From Fibrobacter succinogenes (GTDB lineage: Bacteria > Fibrobacterota > Fibrobacteria > Fibrobacterales > Fibrobacteraceae), in NCBI GenBank assembly GCA_902768325.1, contig CACXKY010000004.1, positions 1 through 42,000 of the forward strand: a stretch of 42,000 bases of DNA, read 5' to 3'. The notes under the pieces are model-generated. The model had not been told where the DNA came from. It saw only the letters and a program-made list of their open reading frames with translations, and did no database searches. Position 1 is the stretch's first letter. Each line of letters begins with the position of its first letter. The translations under genes were made by a program, and so were the position numbers. This document shows, piece after piece, positions 15,534-24,035 of this stretch.

Positions 15534-16631
15534 CTAGGTGAAACTCATTCCCGTATAGATCTTCACCTGGTTCATACCCTTGCGCTTTATCGCGAAAAGG
15601 AGGTCCTCGACCACGCGCATAATCAACTGCTTGTCGTACTCTTCCCCGATATGGCAGGGAATCACGCCCCCGCTCACGGTCACCTGGAGCATCGGGAAAT
15701 CCGCCCAATGCTGTTTGGCCACGCCCTCGCGAATCTGTTCAGCACGGGTCAGCGCATCTATTTCGGAATTTCCCGCCATGATGCAGGCGAAAGTTTCCCC
15801 GCTAAAGAGGAACGCCCTCTCCCCCACCTCTTCGTTGATGGATTCCATAATGCGATTGCCCACCGTGGAAATAACCGAATCTCCGTACACGCGCCCGCAC
15901 GTCGAATTGATCTGCGCAAAGCCGTCGATATCGAACATCACCACGAAAAAGGAATCGCGCTTCTGCCACACGACATCTTCCAGATATCGAACAAAGTAAC
16001 GTCTGTTGTACAGTCCGGTAAGGTCGTCACGCCTCGACTGGTCCTCGAGCCGCTTCAACAGCTTGTCCTTCATGTCGCATTCCTTCATGTACGCACGGAT
16101 GGCGTACGAACAGATGCCGAACAGGGCCGTACCGAACAGCAGGTAGTTCACCGCAATATCCACGTACACCACGGCTTCTCCAGGCGGTTTCGTCACCCAT
16201 TCCGGGAAGTGGTACGAAACGACAATAACCGAAAAACCTAACAGCAGCGTAAAACCTGCACCGATGAACTTGAAAAGCCGGTTGCTGATGAAGCTGCACA
16301 TGAACGGCCCCGTGAGCAAAAAGAACGGCATGGCGCTGTTGATGCCGCCGCACAGGAAGAACATCACGGGCGTCGATATGCACGAGAAAAAGCATATCAG
16401 GAAGAAGTAGCCGATAGAGACGTGCGTCGTCTTATAGACAATAGCGCCCGTCACCAAGCACATCGAAAAGATGACAAAGCAGAATAGCGTTGCAAGGTCA
16501 CTTACGCGCTCCATCGCGGTAAGAACGACACTTGCCCCCGTAACGACCGTATCGATCGCCAGGGATATCCAAAACAGCTTTTTTTCAAGCGTGTCCTGCC
16601 TAGACCATATTTTTCGTATAATCCCAACCAC
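15534..16631 (-). CDS. Membrane protein with degenerate GGDEF domain
   Basis: The N-terminal ~190 residues form about six membrane helices, and the C-terminal ~170 form a GGDEF domain. The metal- and substrate-binding region MFDIDGFAQINSTCGRVYGD is conserved. The active-site loop, however, reads SGETF instead of GG(D/E)EF, in LFSGETFACIM. Diguanylate cyclase activity is therefore doubtful, and it may be a receptor or act through dimerisation. It starts with GTG 16631 after an AGAGGGA site. A TATATTAA box and TTGACA word lie upstream (16662-16694). It is convergent with nothing close; rpmH lies downstream on the same strand after 182 bases. Confidence 0.85.
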   Translation of the reverse strand: MVGIIRKIWSRQDTLEKKLFWISLAIDTVVTGASVVLTAMERVSDLATLFCFVIFSMCLVTGAIVYKTTHVSIGYFFLICFFSCISTPVMFFLCGGINSAMPFFLLTGPFMCSFISNRLFKFIGAGFTLLLGFSVIVVSYHFPEWVTKPPGEAVVYVDIAVNYLLFGTALFGICSYAIRAYMKECDMKDKLLKRLEDQSRRDDLTGLYNRRYFVRYLEDVVWQKRDSFFVVMFDIDGFAQINSTCGRVYGDSVISTVGNRIMESINEEVGERAFLFSGETFACIMAGNSEIDALTRAEQIREGVAKQHWADFPMLQVTVSGGVIPCHIGEEYDKQLIMRVVEDLLFAIKRKGMNQVKIYTGMSFT

Positions 16632-16661
16632 GAACTGTTCCCTCTAGCAATTCATTCGTTT

Positions 16662-16694
16662 TTAATATAGGTTTTAATCAACATAATTTGTCAA
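16662..16694 (-). promoter_or_regulatory. Candidate promoter of the GGDEF gene
   Basis: On the minus strand TTGACA (16689-16694) and TATATTAA (16662-16669) are 19 bases apart, 30 bases before the GTG start. It is a sigma-70/FCB-like arrangement with a long spacer; a guess from position. Confidence 0.35.
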
Positions 16695-16756
16695 AAAAAG
16701 CTTTATTATGTATTTTTTTTACAAGACACGCAACCCCTTTTAACAGCAGGCTCAAG

Positions 16757-17284
16757 ATGGAACTCACACCGTTAGACATCCGCAACCAGACCTTCCACAA
16801 GAAAAACTTCGGCGGAATTGACCCCGATGAAGTCAAGGCTTTCTTGGAGACGACGGCCACGGCATTTGAACAGATGTCCCGCAACCGCACCGACCTGACG
16901 GAACGGCTCAAAATCGCGGAAGAACGCGTGAACTATTACAGACAAATTGAGAAAACCATCCAGGACGCCGTAGTGACCATGCAAAAGACGGTCGACGAAG
17001 TCAAGGCTAGCGCCGAAAAGGAAGCCGAACTGATTATCGCCGAAGCGAAGGCCCGCGCCGTCCGCGAAGTCGAAAACACCAAGCGCGAAGCCGAAGACCT
17101 CCGCGCCGAGATTGAACAGCTGAAGCAGTTGCGCAACAATTACTTTATCCGCTGCCGTGCGCTTATCCGCGGTCAAGAAGAGCTCCTTGCCGCCATGGAA
17201 AACGACCAGCGCATGGACCCTCCCCAGCCTGTACGCCCTGCCGCCGCCCCCGGAATCAACCCGGTCGGCAAGGTTATCGCCTAA
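16757..17284 (+). CDS. DivIVA-domain protein
   Basis: The N-terminus ELTPLDIRNQTFHKKNFGGI followed by DPDEVKAFLE matches the DivIVA membrane-binding domain. Then comes a long coiled coil (~residues 25-140) rich in Glu, Lys and Arg, with a Pro-rich C-terminus. Such proteins sense curved membranes and place division, growth or polarity factors at poles and septa. They are best known in Gram-positives, and related short forms occur in other phyla. The frame is open further upstream, but ATG 16757 directly begins the domain, so it is preferred (175 residues). YggU follows after 18 bases, probably in one transcript. Confidence 0.85.
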   Translation: MELTPLDIRNQTFHKKNFGGIDPDEVKAFLETTATAFEQMSRNRTDLTERLKIAEERVNYYRQIEKTIQDAVVTMQKTVDEVKASAEKEAELIIAEAKARAVREVENTKREAEDLRAEIEQLKQLRNNYFIRCRALIRGQEELLAAMENDQRMDPPQPVRPAAAPGINPVGKVIA

Positions 17285-17302
17285 GACAGTCCGCCACGCT
17301 CC

Positions 17303-17527
17303 ATGAGGATCAACATCAAGGTACACGCCCGGAGCAAGCGCGAAAGCGTAACGCCGCAGCCGGACGGAAGCTTCAAGGTAGAAGTCAAGGCGCCCCCGGT
17401 CGAAGGGGCCGCAAACGAAGCCATCTGCGAACTGCTCGCCGAGCATTTCAAGGTCCACAAGCGCGACGTCCGCGTCGTCCTCGGTTCCACGAACAACAAG
17501 AAAGTCGTCGAAATCGACGGGATCTAG
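17303..17527 (+). CDS. YggU/DUF167 family protein
   Basis: This 74-residue protein matches the DUF167 (YggU) family. It starts RINIKVHARSKRESV, has the signature APPVEGAANEAICELLAEHF near the middle, and ends with VVLGSTNNKKVVEIDG. Its function is not established in any well-studied organism. Family members are often encoded near division genes such as divIVA/yggT, and here it directly follows a DivIVA-like gene, which fits. A two-way terminator lies downstream. Confidence 0.92.
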   Translation: MRINIKVHARSKRESVTPQPDGSFKVEVKAPPVEGAANEAICELLAEHFKVHKRDVRVVLGSTNNKKVVEIDGI

Positions 17528-17579
17528 GCAGCATCGGCGCCGTTCAAGTGCGGCGCATCCCGCAATTTACATACAAATT

Positions 17580-17617
17580 AAAAAAGACCGTAGCACGCTG
17601 CCACGGTCCATTTTTTT
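17580..17617. terminator. Bidirectional terminator
   Basis: GACCGT (17586-17591) pairs with ACGGTC (17603-17608). A six-base A-tract precedes and a seven-base T-tract follows. It serves the convergent yggU and P-II-like genes. Confidence 0.75.
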
Positions 17618-17630
17618 AATCTTTACGGCA

Positions 17631-18008
17631 TTAACTCGCGTCAGCCTTTTTCGCAGGCTTGTCCGCGGCCTTGGCGTCTTTCTCTTCCGCCTTCCACGGC
17701 GTGAGGCCGACCACTTCATCTACGGGGAGCGAAAAAGCGATGCCCTGCCCCATCGTATCGAGGCCTGCCTTCTGGTAGAGCGCATGCAGCACGGCATCCT
17801 TGATCTTGGAATCCACGAGAATCATCACCACTTCCTTTTCGGGCTGGATGGCGATGTGGAAGAACGATTCGGCTTCCTTGTTCGCGGTACCGCGGCCGTT
17901 CAAGATGGTACCACCGCGGGCGCCAGCGTCCTTGGCCGCTTCCATCACCGTTTCGGAAAAGCCCGTATTCACGATGCACATAATCAGTTCGTGATTGCCC
18001 GTACTCAT
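17631..18008 (-). CDS. P-II-like regulatory protein (second of pair)
   Basis: This 125-residue protein has the ferredoxin-like P-II fold. ELIMCIVNTGFSETVMEAAK is its first strand and helix. NGRGTANKEAESFFHI stands in the T-loop region. MGQGIAFSLPVDEVVGL corresponds to the last strand of GlnB-type proteins. The classical GlnB T-loop tyrosine region is not recognisable. Such P-II-like proteins sense nucleotides or ions and regulate a neighbouring transporter. The C-terminal ~20 residues are Lys/Ala/Asp repeats and probably disordered. It overlaps the first P-II-like gene by four bases and is the last gene of the FKBP-DUF1538 operon. Confidence 0.8.
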   Translation of the reverse strand: MSTGNHELIMCIVNTGFSETVMEAAKDAGARGGTILNGRGTANKEAESFFHIAIQPEKEVVMILVDSKIKDAVLHALYQKAGLDTMGQGIAFSLPVDEVVGLTPWKAEEKDAKAADKPAKKADAS

Positions 18009-18427
18009 TTTTCGATCCTCCCTACCTGCGAACGGTTGTCGCTCAAGAAGTTGAATATGGATTTCCCGATAATGCTCTTTAGAGGAACCGTATACGCGAT
18101 TCCCTTGCCGCCGGCGATTGTCTTGAACTTTTCTTCAAGGCTTTCGAGGGCGGCAGGCAAGCGGTCTTCGCCAATAACGCTAAAGATGACAGCACGGTCG
18201 GAATCGGCGAGGCCGAGCGCCGCCAGGATTTCGCGGGGGGCCGTTCCCTTGCCGAAAAAGACCATCTGCATGTTCACGCCGAAGGACTGGATGTGGTCCA
18301 TGTAAAAGTCGGCCTTGGAGCGGTTCACCATCGTCACGAGAATCTTGAGGCGGTTCATCGAAACGCGGGAGTGGCCTTCCGGCGTACGGCCGAGCCGTCT
18401 AGAACTTGTCTTCTTCGTTTCTGCCAT
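18005..18427 (-). CDS. P-II-like regulatory protein (first of pair)
   Basis: This second P-II-like protein, ~140 residues, carries a basic N-terminal extension of ~25 residues (KKTSSRRLGRTPEG). The core is MNRLKILVTMVNRSKADFYM, GKGTAPREILAALGL, AVIFSVIGEDRLPAALESLE, and a C-terminal GKGIAYTVPLKSIIGKS like the last P-II strand. ATG 18427 is used; GTG 18433 in the same frame is possible. AGGGTG precedes both. It differs strongly from its neighbour, so the two may form a heteromeric sensor, which is inference. It lies nine bases after the DUF1538 gene. Confidence 0.75.
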   Translation of the reverse strand: MAETKKTSSRRLGRTPEGHSRVSMNRLKILVTMVNRSKADFYMDHIQSFGVNMQMVFFGKGTAPREILAALGLADSDRAVIFSVIGEDRLPAALESLEEKFKTIAGGKGIAYTVPLKSIIGKSIFNFLSDNRSQVGRIEK

Positions 18428-18436
18428 TCTCACACC

Positions 18437-19969
18437 CTACACGAAATCAATAATCTGTTCATCGTCGGCATCCTGGATGCGGCGCATCATCTTGCGGTTG
18501 CGAAGCGCACGCGCGAGAACCGCCCTAAAGCCCAGAATCTGGATGGTAATGAGCGGGGTCATGGCGACCATCGCGACGATACCGAAGGCATAGCTCAAAA
18601 TGGAATCACCGCCGTCATGGATGACGGAGCACGCCCCGATCGCCATCGGCAAAATAAAACTCGAAGTCAGCGGACCGCTCGCAACGCCACCGGAGTCAAA
18701 CGCAATAGCGGTATAGAGTTTTGGAACAAAGAACGAAAGCCCGAGCGAAAGAAAGTAGCCGGGAATCAGGTAATAGATGATGGGGAAACCGACGATGATG
18801 CGGATCATCGAAAGCCCGATGGAAATCCCCACACCCACGGAAAGCGCAATCAGCATGGAGCGCTTGGTCACGAGACCGCCGGTAATCACTTCGACCTGCT
18901 TATTCAAGACGTGCACCGCGGGCTCCGCCAACACGACCACCATGCCAATGACAAAACCCGAAACCACAAGCGCCTTGGGCATCGCGGCAAGCGCCGTCCC
19001 CAGCTGGAACCCGACCGGCATAAAGCCGACCGCCACCGCCGTAAGGAAGATGACCAGCCCGACGAACGTATAGCAGAGCCCAAACGCCATTTGCGTAAGC
19101 TTCGTCTTCGAAAGCTTCAGGGCGATAATCTGGAGCGCCATGAAAAAGACCACGATAAGCCCGAGCGCCAGCAAGACCTCTTGCGCAACGCGACGCACCG
19201 TCGGGATAAAGTTTTCACCGAGGCTAGCGTCAATCGAGTAGCTTGCCGCGGAAAGTTCATACGTCATCGTCCCCTTCGATACAATGACAAGCCCCATCAG
19301 CGCAATAATCGGGCCCACCGAACAGAGCGCAATCAAGCCGAAGCTGTTCTCCGAAGCGTTCTTGCCGCCTATAGCGCCCGCGACACCTACGCCCAGGGCC
19401 ATGATGAACGGCACCGTGATGGGGCCGGTCGTCACACCGCCGGAATCAAAAGCAAGCGCGACGAACGTCTCCTTGCCGACGGTAATCATCAGCATGCCCA
19501 GCATGAACAGGACGAGGTAGAAGAAAATGATGATAGACGAGAGGTCCTTTTTCCAGACAATCTTGATGATGGAGAGGATCAGGAACAGGCCGACGCCGAC
19601 ACCGATGGTCACAATCAGCAACAGCGGCTGCACCGCATTCTTGACCTGCTCGGCCAGCACGGAAAGGTCGGGTTCGGCCACCGTGATGAGCACGCCCATC
19701 ACAAAGCACACGGACACGAGCAGCGGCAGCTTACGCGACTTGGTGAGGCCCGCGCCCACATGTTCACCCATCGGCGTCATGGACAGGTCGGCACCGAGAT
19801 TAAAGAGCGCGATTCCCGCCACCAGGAATACCGCGCAGACTCCAAAGACGACCAACTCCTTCAATGAAAAGTTCACCAGGGGTGTGAACGAAAGCAACAG
19901 CACGATAAGCGTCACCGGCAAAACCGAAGAGAACGCTTCCCTGGTCTTTTCGTAGAGGATCTTGAACAT
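18437..19969 (-). CDS. DUF1538 membrane protein
   Basis: This very hydrophobic 510-residue inner membrane protein has about twelve segments arranged as two similar halves. The duplicated signature is FDSGGVTTGPITVPFIMALG in the first half and FDSGGVASGPLTSSFILPMA in the second. GADLSMTPMGEHVGAGL near residue 60 and the ITVAEPDLSVLAEQVK / VLAEPAVHVLNKQVE pair are also duplicated. This indicates an internal repeat like that of inverted-topology transporters. DUF1538 proteins have no proven substrate. The coupling to two P-II-like genes suggests a regulated transporter. ATG 19969 overlaps the FKBP stop by one base (TAATG). Confidence 0.88.
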   Translation of the reverse strand: MFKILYEKTREAFSSVLPVTLIVLLLSFTPLVNFSLKELVVFGVCAVFLVAGIALFNLGADLSMTPMGEHVGAGLTKSRKLPLLVSVCFVMGVLITVAEPDLSVLAEQVKNAVQPLLLIVTIGVGVGLFLILSIIKIVWKKDLSSIIIFFYLVLFMLGMLMITVGKETFVALAFDSGGVTTGPITVPFIMALGVGVAGAIGGKNASENSFGLIALCSVGPIIALMGLVIVSKGTMTYELSAASYSIDASLGENFIPTVRRVAQEVLLALGLIVVFFMALQIIALKLSKTKLTQMAFGLCYTFVGLVIFLTAVAVGFMPVGFQLGTALAAMPKALVVSGFVIGMVVVLAEPAVHVLNKQVEVITGGLVTKRSMLIALSVGVGISIGLSMIRIIVGFPIIYYLIPGYFLSLGLSFFVPKLYTAIAFDSGGVASGPLTSSFILPMAIGACSVIHDGGDSILSYAFGIVAMVAMTPLITIQILGFRAVLARALRNRKMMRRIQDADDEQIIDFV

Positions 19970-21213
19970 TATTCGCCGAGGTACTCCACTGCAAAGATAA
20001 GCGTAGAACCGCCAGGAATCGGGCCCGCGGCACGGCTACCGTAACCGAGTCCCGGAGGAACAATCAGGATTCTCTTTTCACCCGGGAGCATGCCCTGCAC
20101 GCCGAGTTCCCAACCGCGGATGACGCGGCCACCACCCAGCGGGAAGGCGAAAGGCTGCCCACGGTCGCGGGAACTATCGAACTTGTAGCCGTTCACGAGC
20201 CAGCCCGTATAATGCACCTTCACGGTAGAGCCGGACCTTGCAGGTTCGCCCTCGCCCGGTTTGACAATCGCATAGCGCAGCCCTTCAGAGCCGTTTTCGA
20301 GCGTGAGCGTCGTCGTATCCGGGAAGAAGTCCATCGTCGCGGCGATTTCTTCATCGATTTCGGAAGACACCAGCTCGACGCGGAACAACAGCGTAGAATT
20401 GGACGGAATCATCGCATAGGCCGTCGCTCCGTAACCCATGGAAGGAGCCACTCTGAACCAGCGGACACCGCCTTCGCGCATGCCCTCGAGGCCCTGTTCC
20501 CAGCCCTTGATCATCTTGCCCGCACCCATCACCACGGAAAGCGGCTTACCCAAGTCCTTGGAACTGCCGAACTTGCGCCCGTTCAGGAGCCAGCCCGTAT
20601 AATGCGTCTTGAGGACAGCCCCGGCCGTCGCCGGTTTGCCCGTACCGACCTTCTCGTCGTAAATCTTGAGGCCCTTGGCGGCATCCTTCCACTTCAACTT
20701 GTCCACGCTGGCGGGGAACTTGTCCGGTTCCATGGCCTTTTCCGCATGAACCAGTTCCACTTCGAAATAGAGGTCGGAATAAGGGGGAATGCCATCGAGC
20801 GAGTTCTCGCCATAAGCCATCTGGAAGGGGACCGTCAGCTTGCGGACTTCGCCGACCTTCATGCCCATAAGGCCCTTGTCCCAGCCGGCAATCACCTGGC
20901 CCATGCCAATCGTGAATTCAAGCGGTTCCCCGGCCTCGTAGGAATCGGCGAACGGGCGCGGTCCCGTGGGTTCTTCCGCCGTAGAATCGGCAGCGGCAGC
21001 CGTATCGGCCACGGCAACCGTATCGGCTACTTTGGATGTATCCTGCAGGTCTGCAAGCAAAAATCCCTTATAATGGACCTGTATCAGCTGACCCGCCCGA
21101 ATCGTATCTCCAGCGCCTTCCTTGACCACTTCAACCTTGAAGGGAACCGCCCAAAGATTACATGTAATCAGCATCACAGGGAAAAACTTGAAAAAAAACT
21201 TTGTTTTTGGCAT
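19969..21213 (-). CDS. Secreted peptidyl-prolyl isomerase with three FKBP domains
   Basis: This 414-residue envelope protein has a signal peptide (about MPKTKFFF..CNLWA) and three FKBP-type domains. Domain 1 (~25-155) is interrupted by an Ala/Asp/Val low-complexity stretch near residues 58-90. Domain 2 (~165-280) has THYTGWLLNGRKF, GWEQGLEGM and YGATAYAMIPSNSTLLF. Domain 3 (~310-414) has VHYTGWLVNGYKFDSS, GWELGVQGM and YGSRAAGPIPGGSTLIF. FKBPs catalyse cis-trans isomerisation of X-Pro bonds during folding. Domains 2 and 3 look canonical, while domain 1 is more divergent. Three domains in one secreted protein is uncommon. It leads the DUF1538/P-II operon. Confidence 0.92.
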   Translation of the reverse strand: MPKTKFFFKFFPVMLITCNLWAVPFKVEVVKEGAGDTIRAGQLIQVHYKGFLLADLQDTSKVADTVAVADTAAAADSTAEEPTGPRPFADSYEAGEPLEFTIGMGQVIAGWDKGLMGMKVGEVRKLTVPFQMAYGENSLDGIPPYSDLYFEVELVHAEKAMEPDKFPASVDKLKWKDAAKGLKIYDEKVGTGKPATAGAVLKTHYTGWLLNGRKFGSSKDLGKPLSVVMGAGKMIKGWEQGLEGMREGGVRWFRVAPSMGYGATAYAMIPSNSTLLFRVELVSSEIDEEIAATMDFFPDTTTLTLENGSEGLRYAIVKPGEGEPARSGSTVKVHYTGWLVNGYKFDSSRDRGQPFAFPLGGGRVIRGWELGVQGMLPGEKRILIVPPGLGYGSRAAGPIPGGSTLIFAVEYLGE

Positions 21214-21287
21214 AAAAACTCCTGTCCCATAAAATAGAAAATGCTAGTTTTAGAGAGGATATTTAATCAACGGAAACGGATAAGATT

Positions 21288-21854
21288 ATGCTATCGGTCA
21301 TTATCGTCATCGCGATCATCCTTTTGTCCATCATTCTTGCGGGCATCGGGGCCTACGTGGTTATCCACAGTTCCGACGAAAAAGAAGATGCCAAACCGGT
21401 CATCGACGTCTCCGGCCAATATGCAGTCATCGTACGCCCTGCACGCGAGTCCATCACGGCCGTGAAGCCCAGCGAGGCCTCCTTGAGGTCCTGGCTCGAA
21501 ACCCAACAACAATTGACCCCCGAACAACGCTCCGAACTGATCGCCCAATGGAACGAAACCATCGAAAACACCATCAAGACCATCGATGAAGGCGACAAGA
21601 ACGGAACCGCGACCTACCGCATCGAGATAGGCCCCAAGGGGAAGCGCTACTGCACTTTCGTCAACGAAGACAATTTCATTACCCGCGAACAAATCCGGAA
21701 CCACGCGGAAATCCTGCCGCCCTACGTACTGGGGTGCGATTGCAGGCTCCTGCCCAAACAGCCCTGGGAAAACCCGAGCAAGTCCGGATGGAAGGCGGTC
21801 GTCCCCACCCACGGGAACACTTACGACGTCCCCGACTGGAGGCAACTTGCGTAA
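21288..21854 (+). CDS. Membrane-anchored protein of unknown function
   Basis: The first ~27 residues are a single hydrophobic helix (VIIVIAIILLSIILAGIG), which probably anchors an otherwise soluble ~160-residue envelope domain. No family is recognised. The soluble part contains Ser/Glu/Gln-rich helices (WLETQQQLTPEQRSELIAQW) and a C-terminal section with two close cysteines (GCDCRLL) and several Trp/Pro. A TATTTAAT-like box lies ~20 bases upstream. Its end overlaps the next gene by eight bases, so it likely works with the PorV-like protein. Confidence 0.75.
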   Translation: MLSVIIVIAIILLSIILAGIGAYVVIHSSDEKEDAKPVIDVSGQYAVIVRPARESITAVKPSEASLRSWLETQQQLTPEQRSELIAQWNETIENTIKTIDEGDKNGTATYRIEIGPKGKRYCTFVNEDNFITREQIRNHAEILPPYVLGCDCRLLPKQPWENPSKSGWKAVVPTHGNTYDVPDWRQLA

Positions 21855-24033
21855 ACAGTTACTTTCCGCTCTACTTTTTGCTCCTGCTTTTTCTCTCGCA
21901 GCCGGTTCCGCGATTATCACCCTCGAAATGCCCGTAGGCGCACGCCAACTGGGTATGGGTGAAGCCGGTGCCGCCCTGGCAGACGACGCTACGGCCATGT
22001 ACTACAACCCGGCGGGCCTCGCCTTCGGGCCGCTCGCCGACGAATGGCGCGTATCGTACCCGAAGGAAACGAAGGACGCCCCGTTCTTTACCAGCATGAC
22101 GAGCCGTTCCAAGAACGGGTTCTTCGCCAAGAGCGAACTCTGGGCCGGTACCGCGGAAGGTATCTTGAAATTTGACGGTGAACAGTGGGTCGACTACTAC
22201 TCCGTCACGTTGCAGGGCAACGCGAAGGTCCGTGATGCCGTGCGCGTATACGTGGGCACCGAACGCGGCCTTGACGAATACACCCGCCAGGTCAAGAAGT
22301 TCAACGACATCCAGAACGCCGACGACGAATCGCACGTCGTCGAAGTCAAGATGCCCTGGAACCTCGTGGTGAACGACACCATTACGGCCGTCCTTTACGA
22401 AGACCGCACCGAAAAGCTCTGGGTCGGTACCCCGAAGGGACTCTTCCGCTTTGACGGCAAGGGTTGGAAAAGCTACGAAAGCGAACTCGGCACGCACCGC
22501 ATTACCGCCCTTGCAAACCAGGGGGCATCCCTGTGGATCGGTACAGACGACGGTCTGTTCGTCTACCGCAACGGGCAGTTCGAACAGAAGGGCAAGGTGT
22601 TGCCGAGCCAGAAGATTACCGCCCTCGTATGGTCCGAAAACCGCCATGAACTCTTCGTGGCCGCCGACGGCGCCGGCATCGCACGCCTCGTCCCCAAGAA
22701 GAGTGTCAACGACAAGGACCGCTGGAGCCTGTTCAACGAAGAAGACGGCATCCTCGACGTACACGCGACCGACCTCGCGGTCGATAGTTCCGGACACATC
22801 TGGGCGGCACACAAGGGCGGTCTCAGCCACTTTACGCTGCGCAAGTGGGAACAGGTGCAGTTCGCCGGCAATACCGTAAATTCCATCTCCGTCGACCAGA
22901 GGGGCGCCATCTGGATTGCCACCGACAAGGGCGTCTGGAAGCACCTCCCCGACTACGCGACCGCAAGCGGACGTAAGGCCGAATTGGAACGCGGCGCTGC
23001 CGAAGAAGAAGAGGGCGTCAAGAGAAACGACGAATGGACGCACTTCCATTCGGGCAACGGCCTCAGCAGCAACAAGGTTTGGACCGTTTTGCCGCAGGGC
23101 AACGACGTCTGGTTCAGCACCTCGAAAGGCATGGAACAGTACAAGGACGCCGACTACCAGTTGACCGCGTTCTACGAAAAGCTGTTGCCGATCTTGAACA
23201 TCCCTGACCTCTATCACCTTTACGGCGGCCTTACCATCCCGCTCAACGATTGGGGAACGCTCGGCTTCTCCGTGAACTTCGTGAGCTTCGGTTCGACGGT
23301 CGTTTCTGGCGATATCGACGCCGATGACCTGGTGGCCTACAACAGTTCCGAAATCGTGGGCGGCATCAGCTACGGTACGCGCTTCCCGAACGACTGGGGC
23401 CTCGGCCTTTCTGTCAAGTTCTTCTATTCCGACTTGAGTTCCGGCGCATCGACCGGCGAAGAAGAAGCGACCACGTTCGGCTACGCCTTCGACATCGGTA
23501 TGCTCAAGAAGAACTTGATTGTAGACAAACTAAACTTCGCTCTCGTGCTTGCGAACATCGGCCCGAGCGTTTACTACGTGGACAAGACGATCGAAGACCC
23601 GATTCCCTTAACCTGGCGCATCGGACTTTCTTACGAGCTGTTGAGCCTCGCCGACTACAAGTGGATTATCGCAGCCGACTACAACCGCGAAGTCGTGTAT
23701 GACGACGACAAGGGCGATCCGGAACCGTTCTACATCGCTTGCTGGAAGTCTATCGTGAATCCGGAACGCGAAGGCGACGGCCTCACCGCCGCGAAGAACT
23801 CCCTGTTGCAGGGCGTATTCAATGTCGGTACCGAATTCATCTACTCGAACACCATCGCACTGCGTCTCGGTTACCTCTACGACGATACCGGCAAGCGCAA
23901 CGAAGTCGACTTCGGTTTCGGCTTCATGCTCTCCGACGTGCTGCAGTTCGATTTCGCGACAATCAAGGACGTGGGTGACCACGACGGCGTACGCGACGGC
24001 CAGATGCGCTTCGGCATGCTGTTCAAGTTCTAG
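21847..24033 (+). CDS. PorV/PorQ-like outer membrane protein with inserted beta-propeller
   Basis: After a signal peptide (~1-19), residues ~31-59 match the PorV/PorQ (UPF0164-like) start: GARQLGMGEAGAALADDATA then MYYNPAGLA. This is followed not by the barrel but by ~370 residues of propeller repeats. Their units resemble the two-component-regulator propeller: LWVGTPKGLFRFDGKGWKSY, LWIGTDDGLFVYRNGQFE, IWAAHKGGLSHFTLRKWEQV, IWIATDKGVWKHL. The barrel then continues from ~residue 455 (LYGGLTIPLNDWGTLGFSV) to the terminal FGMLFKF, with a C-terminal Phe. PorV proteins act in type IX secretion and lipoprotein export. The start is TTG 21847 after a strong GGAGG; no ATG is suitable. Function of the chimera is unknown. 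Confidence 0.85.
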   Translation: MRKQLLSALLFAPAFSLAAGSAIITLEMPVGARQLGMGEAGAALADDATAMYYNPAGLAFGPLADEWRVSYPKETKDAPFFTSMTSRSKNGFFAKSELWAGTAEGILKFDGEQWVDYYSVTLQGNAKVRDAVRVYVGTERGLDEYTRQVKKFNDIQNADDESHVVEVKMPWNLVVNDTITAVLYEDRTEKLWVGTPKGLFRFDGKGWKSYESELGTHRITALANQGASLWIGTDDGLFVYRNGQFEQKGKVLPSQKITALVWSENRHELFVAADGAGIARLVPKKSVNDKDRWSLFNEEDGILDVHATDLAVDSSGHIWAAHKGGLSHFTLRKWEQVQFAGNTVNSISVDQRGAIWIATDKGVWKHLPDYATASGRKAELERGAAEEEEGVKRNDEWTHFHSGNGLSSNKVWTVLPQGNDVWFSTSKGMEQYKDADYQLTAFYEKLLPILNIPDLYHLYGGLTIPLNDWGTLGFSVNFVSFGSTVVSGDIDADDLVAYNSSEIVGGISYGTRFPNDWGLGLSVKFFYSDLSSGASTGEEEATTFGYAFDIGMLKKNLIVDKLNFALVLANIGPSVYYVDKTIEDPIPLTWRIGLSYELLSLADYKWIIAADYNREVVYDDDKGDPEPFYIACWKSIVNPEREGDGLTAAKNSLLQGVFNVGTEFIYSNTIALRLGYLYDDTGKRNEVDFGFGFMLSDVLQFDFATIKDVGDHDGVRDGQMRFGMLFKF

Positions 24034-24035
24034 AC

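Noticed and set aside
15423..16241. 272-codon plus-strand frame opposite the GGDEF gene
   Set aside because: His/Arg-rich shadow of the minus-strand protein whose domains are recognisable.
18293..19867. 524-codon plus-strand frame opposite DUF1538
   Set aside because: Its product is a His/Arg/Asp-rich sequence without domains; it is the antisense shadow of a membrane protein.
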